This document shows, in pieces, positions 38,665 to 44,931 of a DNA stretch of 44,931 nt; position 1 is the stretch's first letter; the number at the start of each line of letters is the position of its first letter. The notes below the pieces were generated by a model, which had not been told where the DNA came from, searched no databases, and saw only the letters and a list, made by a program, of their open reading frames with translations. This DNA is from Sphaerisporangium perillae (GTDB taxonomy: Bacteria > Actinomycetota > Actinomycetes > Streptosporangiales > Streptosporangiaceae): NCBI RefSeq assembly GCF_023276435.1, contig NZ_JALLPO010000060.1, forward strand, positions 1 through 44,931, in the 5' to 3' direction. A program made the translations under genes and the position numbers.

Positions 38665-40499
38665 ATGAGCGCCCTATCCGCGCAGTCCGCCACCGCCGAG
38701 CGGCTGAAGATTCTGGATCGGGCACTGGCCCGGTTCTCCAGCGACTCGCTGCTGAGGCTGCTGGGCGCCGCGCTCGACTCGCCCGGCTGCGCGCGTTTCC
38801 ACGACCACCTGCTGCTGGCATGGACCCGCGTGCTGCGCCGCCCGCGCCGCCCGGGGCCGGCCACCGCGGCCGGTGACCTGTCCGCCCTGCTGGCCGCCGC
38901 GCGGCGCGCGGCGCCCGGCCGCGGGGTGATGACCGAGCGGGAGCCGAACGATGCGCGCGCCAGAGTCCGCGTCGGCCTGGAGGGGGAGTGGTGGCTGGTG
39001 CATCCGGGTGAGCTCAACCATCCGCTGGTGTTCCTGCGGGCTGTGCAGGCCACCGAGCGCGCCGTCGACGATGAACAGGCGGGTTTCACTCTCACCGACG
39101 TCCTGGAACTGGTGCTACGTCACACCCACCACACCGTCGCCGCTCTCGCGCCCGCCTGGCCCGTCTCCACCGGCGACCAGTCCGAGGACGAGATCACGTG
39201 CACGCTGACCGACGCCGAGGTCACCGCAGCCGGCGCGCTCGGTCTCGACCACCTCACTCCAACCGGCCCGCATCGCGAACGTGCCGCCAAGGCCCTGGCT
39301 TACCTCACAGCCGACGCCTGCGCGCTGCCGCTGCGCTACACCCCGGGCACGCCACTGCTCGGGCCGGTCCTGGTCGTGGCCGCGCACGGAGGGCGCGTGC
39401 CGGTACCGGCGTCGGTGGCGCTGGACAGCCTCGCGGCCGCCGCCGCCGATCTGCTGGCCGCCGTAGTGACCGACCCGGACGCCGAGATGCGCCTTCAGCT
39501 GCACACCATCGAGCGCGTCGCGCACCTCCTGGATCTCACCCAGGCGCCAGAGCGACCCGAGCCCGTGTGCCGGATCCAGTCGATCTCGCACCGCCTGGAG
39601 TTCGCCGTCGTTGCCGCATTCACCCACGACGGCCTGTCCGCCCTCCTCGAGCAGGCGCGCGCCGACCTCGCCGAGAACGCCGCGCCCGGAGCCGGACGGC
39701 TGGTCATCTACGGCGGTCCGCGGGTCCTGGGACCCGAGGTGGTCACCGACACGCTGTGCCTGCACGTTGAGGAGTTCGCCGAGATCCTCGCCGACGCCGA
39801 CGGTGACCTGGCCACCGTGGCCTGGTGGGTCCTGGAGATGACCGAGCATCCCGAAGTCGAGGCGGTCGCCTACTACGACGTGTTCGACGCCTGGGCGGCC
39901 TGGCACCGGGAGGGGATGCTGCTGCCGCCCGGCCCACCGGCCGAGGGCGTCGCCCTGGTCTCCCCGTATGGGCGCGACGTGTCCTGGGACCGGGCCACCG
40001 CCTGGGCCCGCATCGACGACGTGCTCGCCGACGCCGGGCTGCCGCCGTCCCTGGGCTGGCGAACCGCCCGCCTGCAAGTGCGCAGAAGGGCGCCGGGCAG
40101 TGGGCGGAGGTGTTCCTGCCCGGCGACGCCGCCGGCCCGCTGCTCGCCTGCCTCAGCACCGTCCCTCCACTGGTCATCTTGACCACCGCCCTGTCTGATG
40201 ACCGGGCGCTGCTGGACGCGGCGACGCTCGCCGCGCTCGCTGACGGCATCCGCGCCACCCTGGCCGGTCACCCGGCGCTGGTCGCGCACTTCACCCTCCG
40301 CGACCGCGCGGCCTGGCTAGTGCACCTGACCGAGACCTTGGAACCATGCCAGCCCCCGCCGGCCGCCGACGGCGGCGCATCGGAGGAGGTGCTGCCACTG
40401 TTCGTCAGCATGGACCCCGACCATGCCCGAATCAGCATTCAGCTGGACCAGGCGTTCCTGGCCCGGTTCACCGGCGACGGCCACCTGAGGCAGCGTTAG
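38665..40499 (+). pseudogene. Large protein of unknown function, single frameshift
   Basis: ATG at 38665 follows AGGAG. Reading runs 470 codons to about 40080. There the codon bias and protein character move to another frame (A-G-Q-W-A-E-V-F-L-P-G-D-A-A-G-P-L-L) and continue to TAG at 40497-40499, for about 611 residues in total. It has no signal peptide or membrane helix. Visible blocks are E-W-W-L-V-H-P-G-E-L-N-H-P-L-V-F-L-R-A-V-Q, L-T-D-V-L-E-L-V-L-R-H-T-H-H-T-V and W-W-V-L-E-M-T-E-H-P-E-V-E. I recall similar unannotated actinobacterial proteins but no function. The stop overlaps tail-to-tail with the TetR gene on the other strand. The frameshift may be real decay or a sequencing error. 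Confidence 0.6.
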
Positions 40500-41146
40500 G
40501 TGGTGCGGTTCCAGCGGGCGCCGAGTTCGGCCTGGGTGGGGGGGCGGCCAGTCAGCTCGCCGTACGAGATCGCCACGGCCCGCAGGCCGGCGAGGTGCAC
40601 GTCGAGGTAGCGCCGGCGCAGCTCACGGATGTGCTCGGCGTCGCTGTGACGGATCGCGGCGAGCTGCTCGTAGATCATCGGCAGGTCGGTGCTTTCGATG
40701 TCGGCGCGGACGGCGCCGACCTGTTGGCCGCGGCGCAGGATCCCGTCCGCGAGTGCACCCGCCTGCATCGCGAGGGCGCGGTGCTCCGGCGTGGGCGTGA
40801 ACCGACCGGCGAGACAGACGGTGAGGGAGTGGACGTCGGCGTCGACGATGCCGCGCAGGAATTCGACGAAGCCCTCCCACGGGTCGGTCACCTCGCGCGC
40901 CGTCTGGGCGATCGCCACGAACTGGCGTAGCCCGTCGAGACAGAGCGTTGCCAGCAGGGCTTCCTTGCTGGGGTAGCGCCGGTACAGCGCGCTGATCCCG
41001 ACGCCCGCCGCCCGCGCGACCGCGCCGATGGGGGCATCCGGCTCCGCGACGAAGACCTTCCGGGCGGCGGCGAGGATCGCGCCGTCGTTCCGGGCGGCCT
41101 GTGCCCGCCGGCCGTTGAGGACGTCCCGTACGTCCTGCTCTGTCAT
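40496..41146 (-). CDS. TetR/AcrR-family regulator
   Basis: A 216-residue regulator. The helix-turn-helix reads I-L-A-A-A-R-K-V-F-V-A-E-P-D-A-P-I-G-A-V-A-R-A-A-G-V-G-I-S-A-L-Y-R-R-Y-P-S-K-E-A-L, preceded by a 25-residue basic extension. The ligand domain is helical and ends with L-R-R-R-Y-L-D-V-H-L-A-G-L-R. ATG at 41146 has GGAGGG five bases upstream; a GTG at 41185 lacks one. Its stop shares bases with that of the large unknown gene on the plus strand. It is divergent from the TIGR03086-type gene, with two palindromes in the 165-base gap, so it probably represses that gene and itself. Confidence 0.87.
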   Translation of the reverse strand: MTEQDVRDVLNGRRAQAARNDGAILAAARKVFVAEPDAPIGAVARAAGVGISALYRRYPSKEALLATLCLDGLRQFVAIAQTAREVTDPWEGFVEFLRGIVDADVHSLTVCLAGRFTPTPEHRALAMQAGALADGILRRGQQVGAVRADIESTDLPMIYEQLAAIRHSDAEHIRELRRRYLDVHLAGLRAVAISYGELTGRPPTQAELGARWNRTT

Positions 41147-41200
41147 GGTCGCCCTCCGTCTGGTCAGTAGCTTCGGCAACACCACTAGGCTAGCACTTGT

Positions 41201-41254
41201 GCGGAACGGAACGTTCCGCTACTGTCTGACATAGCGGAACGGCTCATTCCGTTC
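41201..41254. promoter_or_regulatory. Two operator palindromes between TetR and the TIGR03086-type gene
   Basis: GCGGAACGGAACGTTCCGC (41201-41219) contains the perfect palindrome CGGAACGTTCCG. GAACGGCTCATTCCGTTC (41237-41254) is a second dyad with six-base arms. Both share the half-site GCGGAACG, so they look like two sites for one TetR dimer. Confidence 0.65.
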
Positions 41255-41311
41255 TGGAGTTTGAGAGTAAGATCCCGCCTGCTCCAGTGCGGCCTTATCT
41301 AGGAGGAAACA

Positions 41312-41905
41312 ATGACCGCGACCACCACGTGGACGATCCTGGACAGCGCCCACGCGGCCCTGCGCGACGCGACCGACGCGCTGACCGCCGCAGACCTCGG
41401 CCGTCCGACCCCCTGCTCGAAGTGGAACGTCGCCCAAGTCCTCCAGCACTCGGCCGGGGACCAGCTCGCCTTCGCCTCGTCGATCACGGGGGCGGGCGGG
41501 CCGATGGAGAACCCGTTCACCCCATCGGGCATCCTGGCCGGCAGCCCGGCCGAGCTGGTGGAGCCGACCCTCACCGCGTCGGCCGCCGCCTTCGCCACGG
41601 TCGACCCGGCCGGTACGACGCCGACCCCGCTGCCGCACGGTGCCCTGCCCGCCGCCACGGCGGCCGGTGCCGCCGCCCTCGACGCCGGCGTCCACGCCTG
41701 GGACATCGCGGTCGCTACCGGTCAGCCGTCGCCGCTCGACGACGACCTCGCCGCGCAGCTCCTGCCCGTGGCCCGGACGATCGTCGAGCCGCTGCGCCAG
41801 TACGGCGCCTACGCGCCCGCGCTGGAGCCCCGCGAGAACGACAGCGCCTCGGCGGAACTGCTCCGCTACCTCGGCCGTGACCCGCACTGGACCCCGGCGA
41901 GCTGA
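41312..41905 (+). CDS. TIGR03086-type metal-binding protein (DinB/maleylpyruvate isomerase superfamily)
   Basis: A 197-residue four-helix protein. The N-terminal signature P-T-P-C-S-K-W-N-V-A-Q-V-L-Q-H-S-A-G-D is the usual 'pTPC..W.v..ll.H' of mycothiol-linked DinB-like enzymes. Later D-A-G-V-H-A-W-D-I-A-V-A-T-G-Q supplies the second metal His. Such proteins bind a divalent metal and often use mycothiol for isomerisation, conjugation or detoxification. ATG at 41312 has a perfect AGGAGG six bases upstream. It is divergent from a TetR gene with matching palindromes and is followed by two hairpins; transcribed alone. Confidence 0.82.
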   Translation: MTATTTWTILDSAHAALRDATDALTAADLGRPTPCSKWNVAQVLQHSAGDQLAFASSITGAGGPMENPFTPSGILAGSPAELVEPTLTASAAAFATVDPAGTTPTPLPHGALPAATAAGAAALDAGVHAWDIAVATGQPSPLDDDLAAQLLPVARTIVEPLRQYGAYAPALEPRENDSASAELLRYLGRDPHWTPAS

Positions 41906-41945
41906 CGGCGCCCCGGTCGACCCGGACCGGTCTCGCCTTCCCCGG

Positions 41946-41995
41946 CTGACGGGCTATTGCCCCCGTCAGCGGCGAGCACCGACCGCAAGGTCGGT
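41946..41995 (+). terminator. Tandem hairpins after the TIGR03086-type gene
   Basis: CTGACGGG-N8-CCCGTCAG (41946-41969) and ACCGACC-GCAA-GGTCGGT (41978-41995) are two perfect stems of eight and seven bases, 40 bases after the stop. They are consistent with a terminator. The remaining bases to 42166 show nothing. Confidence 0.55.
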
Positions 41996-42166
41996 CTCAG
42001 GTTGGCTCGCGTCCGCTGCGTTTCCTCTATGAGCGCGTCCTGCTGGTGATCAAGCAGATTGTTCGACGGCTTGCAGGGCGCCCCCTGAACATCCTGTCAT
42101 CGGCCTAAGCGCGCGGTCAGCGGCATGAGCGTGCGTTGTTCGGCACGCGTTGATGACAGGTGCAGG

Positions 42167-43420
42167 TCAGCGGTTCTCGTGGTGTGACCCGCGGCGCCAC
42201 ACGCCTGTGATGTTGAGGGTGTCGGAGATGGTGACAGTCGGGTCTCCGTAGACCAGGACAAGGTCTGCACGGAGGCCTTCTGCGATACGTCCTCGATCGT
42301 TGAGTCCGAATCGTCGTGCCGGAACCGATGTCGCTGCGCGAAGTGCATCCACCGGTGTCAGGCCTGCCCGGACGAGGAGTTGCAGTTCGTGGTGGATGCT
42401 CGCGCCGTGCGCCATGCCGCCGAGGAACGGAACGGGCACGGCCACGTCGGTCCCTGCAAGGAGGTCCACGCCGGCTTCGTGGAGGGCTTTGACCGAGGCG
42501 AGTACATCCTCGAGGTTGCCCTGCGGGTATCTGTTGTAGCTGCTGCGGAGTGTCGCGAGCCAGGCGGGATCGAGTTTGGAGCTGACACGGGGGTCTGCGG
42601 CGAATGCCTCTCCGGTGATGCCCATCATGGAGGAGTTCAAGACGACGCACGGTGCTACGAATGCTCCGGATCTGGCGATCAGGTCGATGATCGCGGGGGT
42701 GTGGGGTCGGTCCATGAAAAGGTGGACGAGGCCGTCGATGCCAGCCTCGATCGCGGTTCGTGTGGCATCGACGGTGAGCGCGTGCGCGACGGTGAGCATG
42801 CCGCGGCGGTGAGCCTCAGTCACTCCTGCAGCGACAGTGGCTGCGTCAAGCGTCGGAAGGCCAGGGGAACCTTCGATGGAACCGTCATCGATCATGAACT
42901 TGATGTAGTCCGAACCCGCCGCAATCAGTGCAGGGATGTAGCGGACGGCCTCTTCGGGTGTCGTGGAGAACGGCATGACGATCTCGCCGGACCCGTGCTC
43001 GTCGTCGTCATCGTCGACGACGCCGCCATCGTGTCCGGGCCGACGTCCCGGCGGAAACAGCTCGCTGGGATGCCCGCCCGGAGGGGTGATGCCGAAGCCA
43101 GCCGATCGCACATCGGCAACGTTGTCGTTGTCGGTTATCTCGCCGCGGTTGCTCCTGGTCAGGGTGCCCTGCATTTCGAGTTCGGTGGTGACTCCGAACC
43201 GTAGGGCAAGAGCCAGCCCTGCTACGGAGGTGTGCACGTGGGAGTCGATGAGTCCTGGCAACAGTGTCGCCCCGGTCGCGTCGATGACCTTGGCGCCGTG
43301 GGGGATCGCCCCACCGACAGCGGCGATCGTCGTTCCACGGACGACGACCGTGTGGTCTTCGAGAACTCGTTCACCGTCAAAGACGCGAGCGTGCGTGATC
43401 GCCGTCATGGTCATGGTCAT
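42167..43420 (-). CDS. Amidohydrolase-family metalloenzyme
   Basis: A 417-residue amidohydrolase. A small beta domain comes first, then G-L-I-D-S-H-V-H-T-S (HxH metal site), Y-I-K-F-M-I-D-D-G (candidate carboxylated Lys), H in T-V-A-H-A-L-T-V and G-L-V-H-L-F-M-D, and the metal Asp in L-L-A-G-T-D-V-A-V-P. The end is the usual A-D-L-V-L-V-Y-G-D-P. It resembles imidazolonepropionase/prolidase-like enzymes. The substrate is unknown, perhaps a cyclic amide or ester. An acidic insert V-D-D-D-D-D-E-H is unusual. Three in-frame ATGs (43420, 43414, 43408) come from an ATGACC repeat; 43420 has GGAAG in place. It is divergent from the TetR gene at 43542. Confidence 0.85.
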   Translation of the reverse strand: MTMTMTAITHARVFDGERVLEDHTVVVRGTTIAAVGGAIPHGAKVIDATGATLLPGLIDSHVHTSVAGLALALRFGVTTELEMQGTLTRSNRGEITDNDNVADVRSAGFGITPPGGHPSELFPPGRRPGHDGGVVDDDDDEHGSGEIVMPFSTTPEEAVRYIPALIAAGSDYIKFMIDDGSIEGSPGLPTLDAATVAAGVTEAHRRGMLTVAHALTVDATRTAIEAGIDGLVHLFMDRPHTPAIIDLIARSGAFVAPCVVLNSSMMGITGEAFAADPRVSSKLDPAWLATLRSSYNRYPQGNLEDVLASVKALHEAGVDLLAGTDVAVPVPFLGGMAHGASIHHELQLLVRAGLTPVDALRAATSVPARRFGLNDRGRIAEGLRADLVLVYGDPTVTISDTLNITGVWRRGSHHENR

Positions 43421-43473
43421 GGTTCTTCTTCCGTCGTTCGGGGCCAGCGGACCGCTGGCGGCACCACCGTACG

Positions 43474-43507
43474 CGTAGTGACTACGTATTTGCAACCACT
43501 ACATATT
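43474..43507. promoter_or_regulatory. Operator-like repeats between amidohydrolase and TetR genes
   Basis: CGTAGT-G-ACTACG (43474-43486) is a perfect palindrome. ACTACGTATT (43481-43490) recurs as ACTACATATT (43498-43507), 17 bases downstream start to start. The repeats cover the only AT-rich stretch of the intergenic region, where both promoters should lie. Confidence 0.55.
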
Positions 43508-43541
43508 CGTCATCGATAGGAACCTCCGCTAAGCTGGGCGG

Positions 43542-44117
43542 GTGGTTACCGAAGCAGGCCTGCGAGGGCGGAAGAAGGAGCGGACGCGTCAGTCGCTCCA
43601 CGACGCGGCGTTGCGCCTGTTCCTGGAGCGGGGATTCGACCGTGTCACTGTGGCGGAGATCGCCGAAGAGGCCGAGGCGGCTGTGACCACCCTGTTCAAG
43701 TACTTCCCCGGCGGCAAGGTCGCGCTCGTCTTCAGCCATGAGGAGGATCGCGCTGCTGCGTTGGCGGATGCGGTGCGCAACCGATCCGCCGACACCGATC
43801 CACTGACGGCGATCGAGGATTTCATCGGCACGCGTCTACCGTTCGACCCTCATATGGACGCTGCCTCGCCGCTCCTGCGGCTCATCTTCGAAACACCCGA
43901 ATTGCGCGCCTACGCACGACAGAAGTGGACCGACTGCGAAGACGCGCTCATGGCCGTGCTCGTGGAGCAGTGCGGTTACCCCGACGACGCGCCGCTGCGC
44001 GCGCTGGCCCGCCTCATCCTGCAGTCGCCCGACATCGTCGCCCGGCACAGCACCCCGCGTGCGGCACTGGCGATGATCTTTGCGAACCTGCGACGCGGAT
44101 GGCAACTCGACACATAA
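43542..44117 (+). CDS. TetR/AcrR-family regulator
   Basis: A 191-residue regulator. The N-terminus G-R-K-K-E-R-T-R-Q-S-L-H-D-A-A-L-R-L-F-L-E-R-G-F-D-R-V-T-V-A-E-I-A is followed by A-V-T-T-L-F-K-Y-F-P. This is the usual helix-turn-helix with Phe-Lys in place of Tyr-Arg, as in many actinobacterial TetR proteins. The rest is helical. GTG at 43542 follows GGGCGG. It is divergent from the amidohydrolase gene, with repeats between, so it is probably the local repressor. The 250 bases after its stop hold no gene that I can support. Confidence 0.87.
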   Translation: MVTEAGLRGRKKERTRQSLHDAALRLFLERGFDRVTVAEIAEEAEAAVTTLFKYFPGGKVALVFSHEEDRAAALADAVRNRSADTDPLTAIEDFIGTRLPFDPHMDAASPLLRLIFETPELRAYARQKWTDCEDALMAVLVEQCGYPDDAPLRALARLILQSPDIVARHSTPRAALAMIFANLRRGWQLDT

Positions 44118-44366
44118 GCCGGCAGTCGAGTTGATCCGGGTACACCACCGTCATCTGCTCCTAACCCACGACGTACTGACAGGTGGCCTGAGCGGTCGCC
44201 AACCGAATGCCGCCGACGTCCGCTCTTGGGCAGAGTCGAGCACCTGTGCATGCTCCCGCCCGATCAGCGGCAGAAGCGGATGCGTCCGTGGCCTGATGCC
44301 GAACCACGCCAGCGCAGGGCCAAGGCTTGATGGCTTGCGATCTATGGGTTGAACTACCGTGGCCTC

Positions 44367-44718
44367 GTGGATCTTCTCGTGGTCGGCGGCAGCGGCTTTC
44401 TCGGGCTGGAGATCACGCGTCAAGCCCAACTCGCAGGCCACAGCGTCATGGCTACCTTCCACACGCGCGTTCCGCCCATCCCCGGCGTGGGCTGGCGCAT
44501 GGTCGACATCCGGCACCGCGACGACGTCACGGCACTGGCTCTGCAAACCCGACCCGACGTGGTCATCAATGCCGCATACCGGCAGTCCGACTGGGCAACC
44601 ACCGCCGACGGCGGCATGCACGTCGCCCTTGCAGCGGCCGCGATAGACGCTCGGCTCGTGCACGTGTCCAGCGACGCGGTCTTCTCCGGTACTGCGGCCA
44701 GCTACGACGAGACGTACT
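44367..44718 (+). pseudogene. RmlD-like sugar-nucleotide reductase, cut by an IS element
   Basis: From GTG 44367 the frame encodes D-L-L-V-V-G-G-S-G-F-L-G (Rossmann loop), V-D-I-R-H-R-D-D-V, R-P-D-V-V-I-N-A-A-Y and L-V-H-V-S-S-D-A-V-F-S-G-T-A-A-S-Y-D-E-T. This is the first 117 residues of an RmlD/NAD-dependent reductase of about 280. The similarity stops exactly at the IS boundary near 44718; the frame then reads 34 foreign codons to a stop at 44817-44819. The YxxxK catalytic pair lies beyond the break, so the product is inactive unless the second half is found past the window. Confidence 0.7.
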
Positions 44719-44931
44719 TGTCAATCCCCTCAAACCGTGGAGACGGTCCTATGCCACAGCGGCCCTCAGCAGGGCCGTTGATGCTGTCCTCTTCTCGATC
44801 ACCTGACGCTCGAATGTGACAGGCGGCAGCCCGTCGTTGGCACTGTGCCTGCGCTTGACGTTGTAGAAGTCCGCGATCCAGGTCGCGATCTTCAGCCGAG
44901 CCTCCGCCCGGGTACGAAAACGGTGGCGGTG
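44719..44931. mobile_element. IS3-family element, one end; continues beyond the window
   Basis: The element starts at about 44719 with TGTCAATCCCCTCAAACC, inside the reductase gene, and holds a leftward transposase gene whose stop is 30 bases from that end. The size and the other inverted repeat are outside the window. Confidence 0.65.
44749..44931 (-). CDS. IS3-family transposase OrfB, C-terminal part
   Basis: The minus strand is open from the right edge to TAG at 44749-44751, giving 60 residues: T-R-A-E-A-R-L-K-I-A-T-W-I-A-D-F-Y-N, then R-R-H-S-A-N-D-G-L-P-P-V-T-F-E-R-Q. This is the end of the integrase core and C-terminus of IS3-family OrfB, which catalyses transposition. The visible part is undamaged, so the element may be recent and active. 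Confidence 0.8.
   Translation of the reverse strand, partial: HRHRFRTRAEARLKIATWIADFYNVKRRHSANDGLPPVTFERQVIEKRTASTALLRAAVA

Noticed and set aside
1..44931. CRISPR array, phage defence island or biosynthetic gene cluster
   Set aside because: No regularly spaced repeats, no cas, restriction, Abi, PKS, NRPS or terpene genes; the regulators pair with single enzymes.

Overview
The window is high-GC DNA from an actinomycete. The codons are strongly GC3-biased, GTG and TTG starts are common, and ribosome binding sites are short. The gene content (six TetR regulators, a CGNR zinc-finger regulator, an Rv2578c-type radical SAM protein, RecD2, a YkuD L,D-transpeptidase, an ECF sigma factor with a membrane partner, CopC/cupredoxin proteins) fits a soil actinobacterium of the Streptosporangiaceae/Streptomyces type. 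The genus cannot be fixed from the sequence. No rRNA or intact tRNA gene was seen, and no CRISPR array.

Layout. 1-5 kb: a truncated DUF3841-like gene, a dead XRE-type regulator remnant, a divergent reductase/TetR pair with a clear promoter and operators, an aminoglycoside-phosphotransferase-like remnant, then the two ends of a Tn3-family transposase gene bracketing a beheaded lipase, and a ComB-family gene. 5-14.6 kb: DUF2255, a two-component system, a DUF2306 membrane protein, remnants of a response regulator and a serine hydrolase, TetR / FBP-zinc-finger / SGNH-hydrolase genes, another TetR, and LysR divergent from a DUF6817 gene. 15.2-19.9 kb: a YtrA-type GntR plus ABC exporter operon, then the intact lipase paralogue fused to a piece of an ABC ATPase, then a broken integrase. 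19.9-28.4 kb is the most chromosome-like part: serine hydrolase, CGNR regulator, recD2, L,D-transpeptidase, radical SAM protein and FAD monooxygenase. It is interrupted only by a stray clpX fragment. 28.4-33.3 kb: TetR, a truncated TSUP permease, and a copper-type cluster (two CopC-domain proteins, a cupredoxin lipoprotein, a polytopic membrane protein). 33.3-40.5 kb: decayed accessory DNA with a tRNA-Lys-like 3' fragment, a HAD gene broken by a 7-bp repeat expansion, an ECF sigma/anti-sigma-type pair, a scrambled histidine phosphatase, a second Tn3 transposase remnant, a collapsed toxin-antitoxin module and a large frameshifted protein of unknown function. 40.5-44.9 kb: two more TetR/enzyme pairs, and an IS3-family element that cuts a sugar-nucleotide reductase gene at the window edge.

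How it works together. Most intact genes form small regulator-plus-target units, often divergent, with palindromes visible in the shared intergenic DNA (1648-1690, 9867-9885, 13660-13696, 21342-21362, 28415-28430, 41201-41254, 43474-43507). Between these units lie at least fourteen gene remnants, many tied to Tn3, IS3 or integrase debris. I see no complete new defence or biosynthetic system. The best candidates for undescribed biology are the copper cluster at 29.7-33.3 kb, the unknown 611-residue protein at 38.7-40.5 kb, and the FBP/SGNH gene pair at 9.9-11.6 kb.
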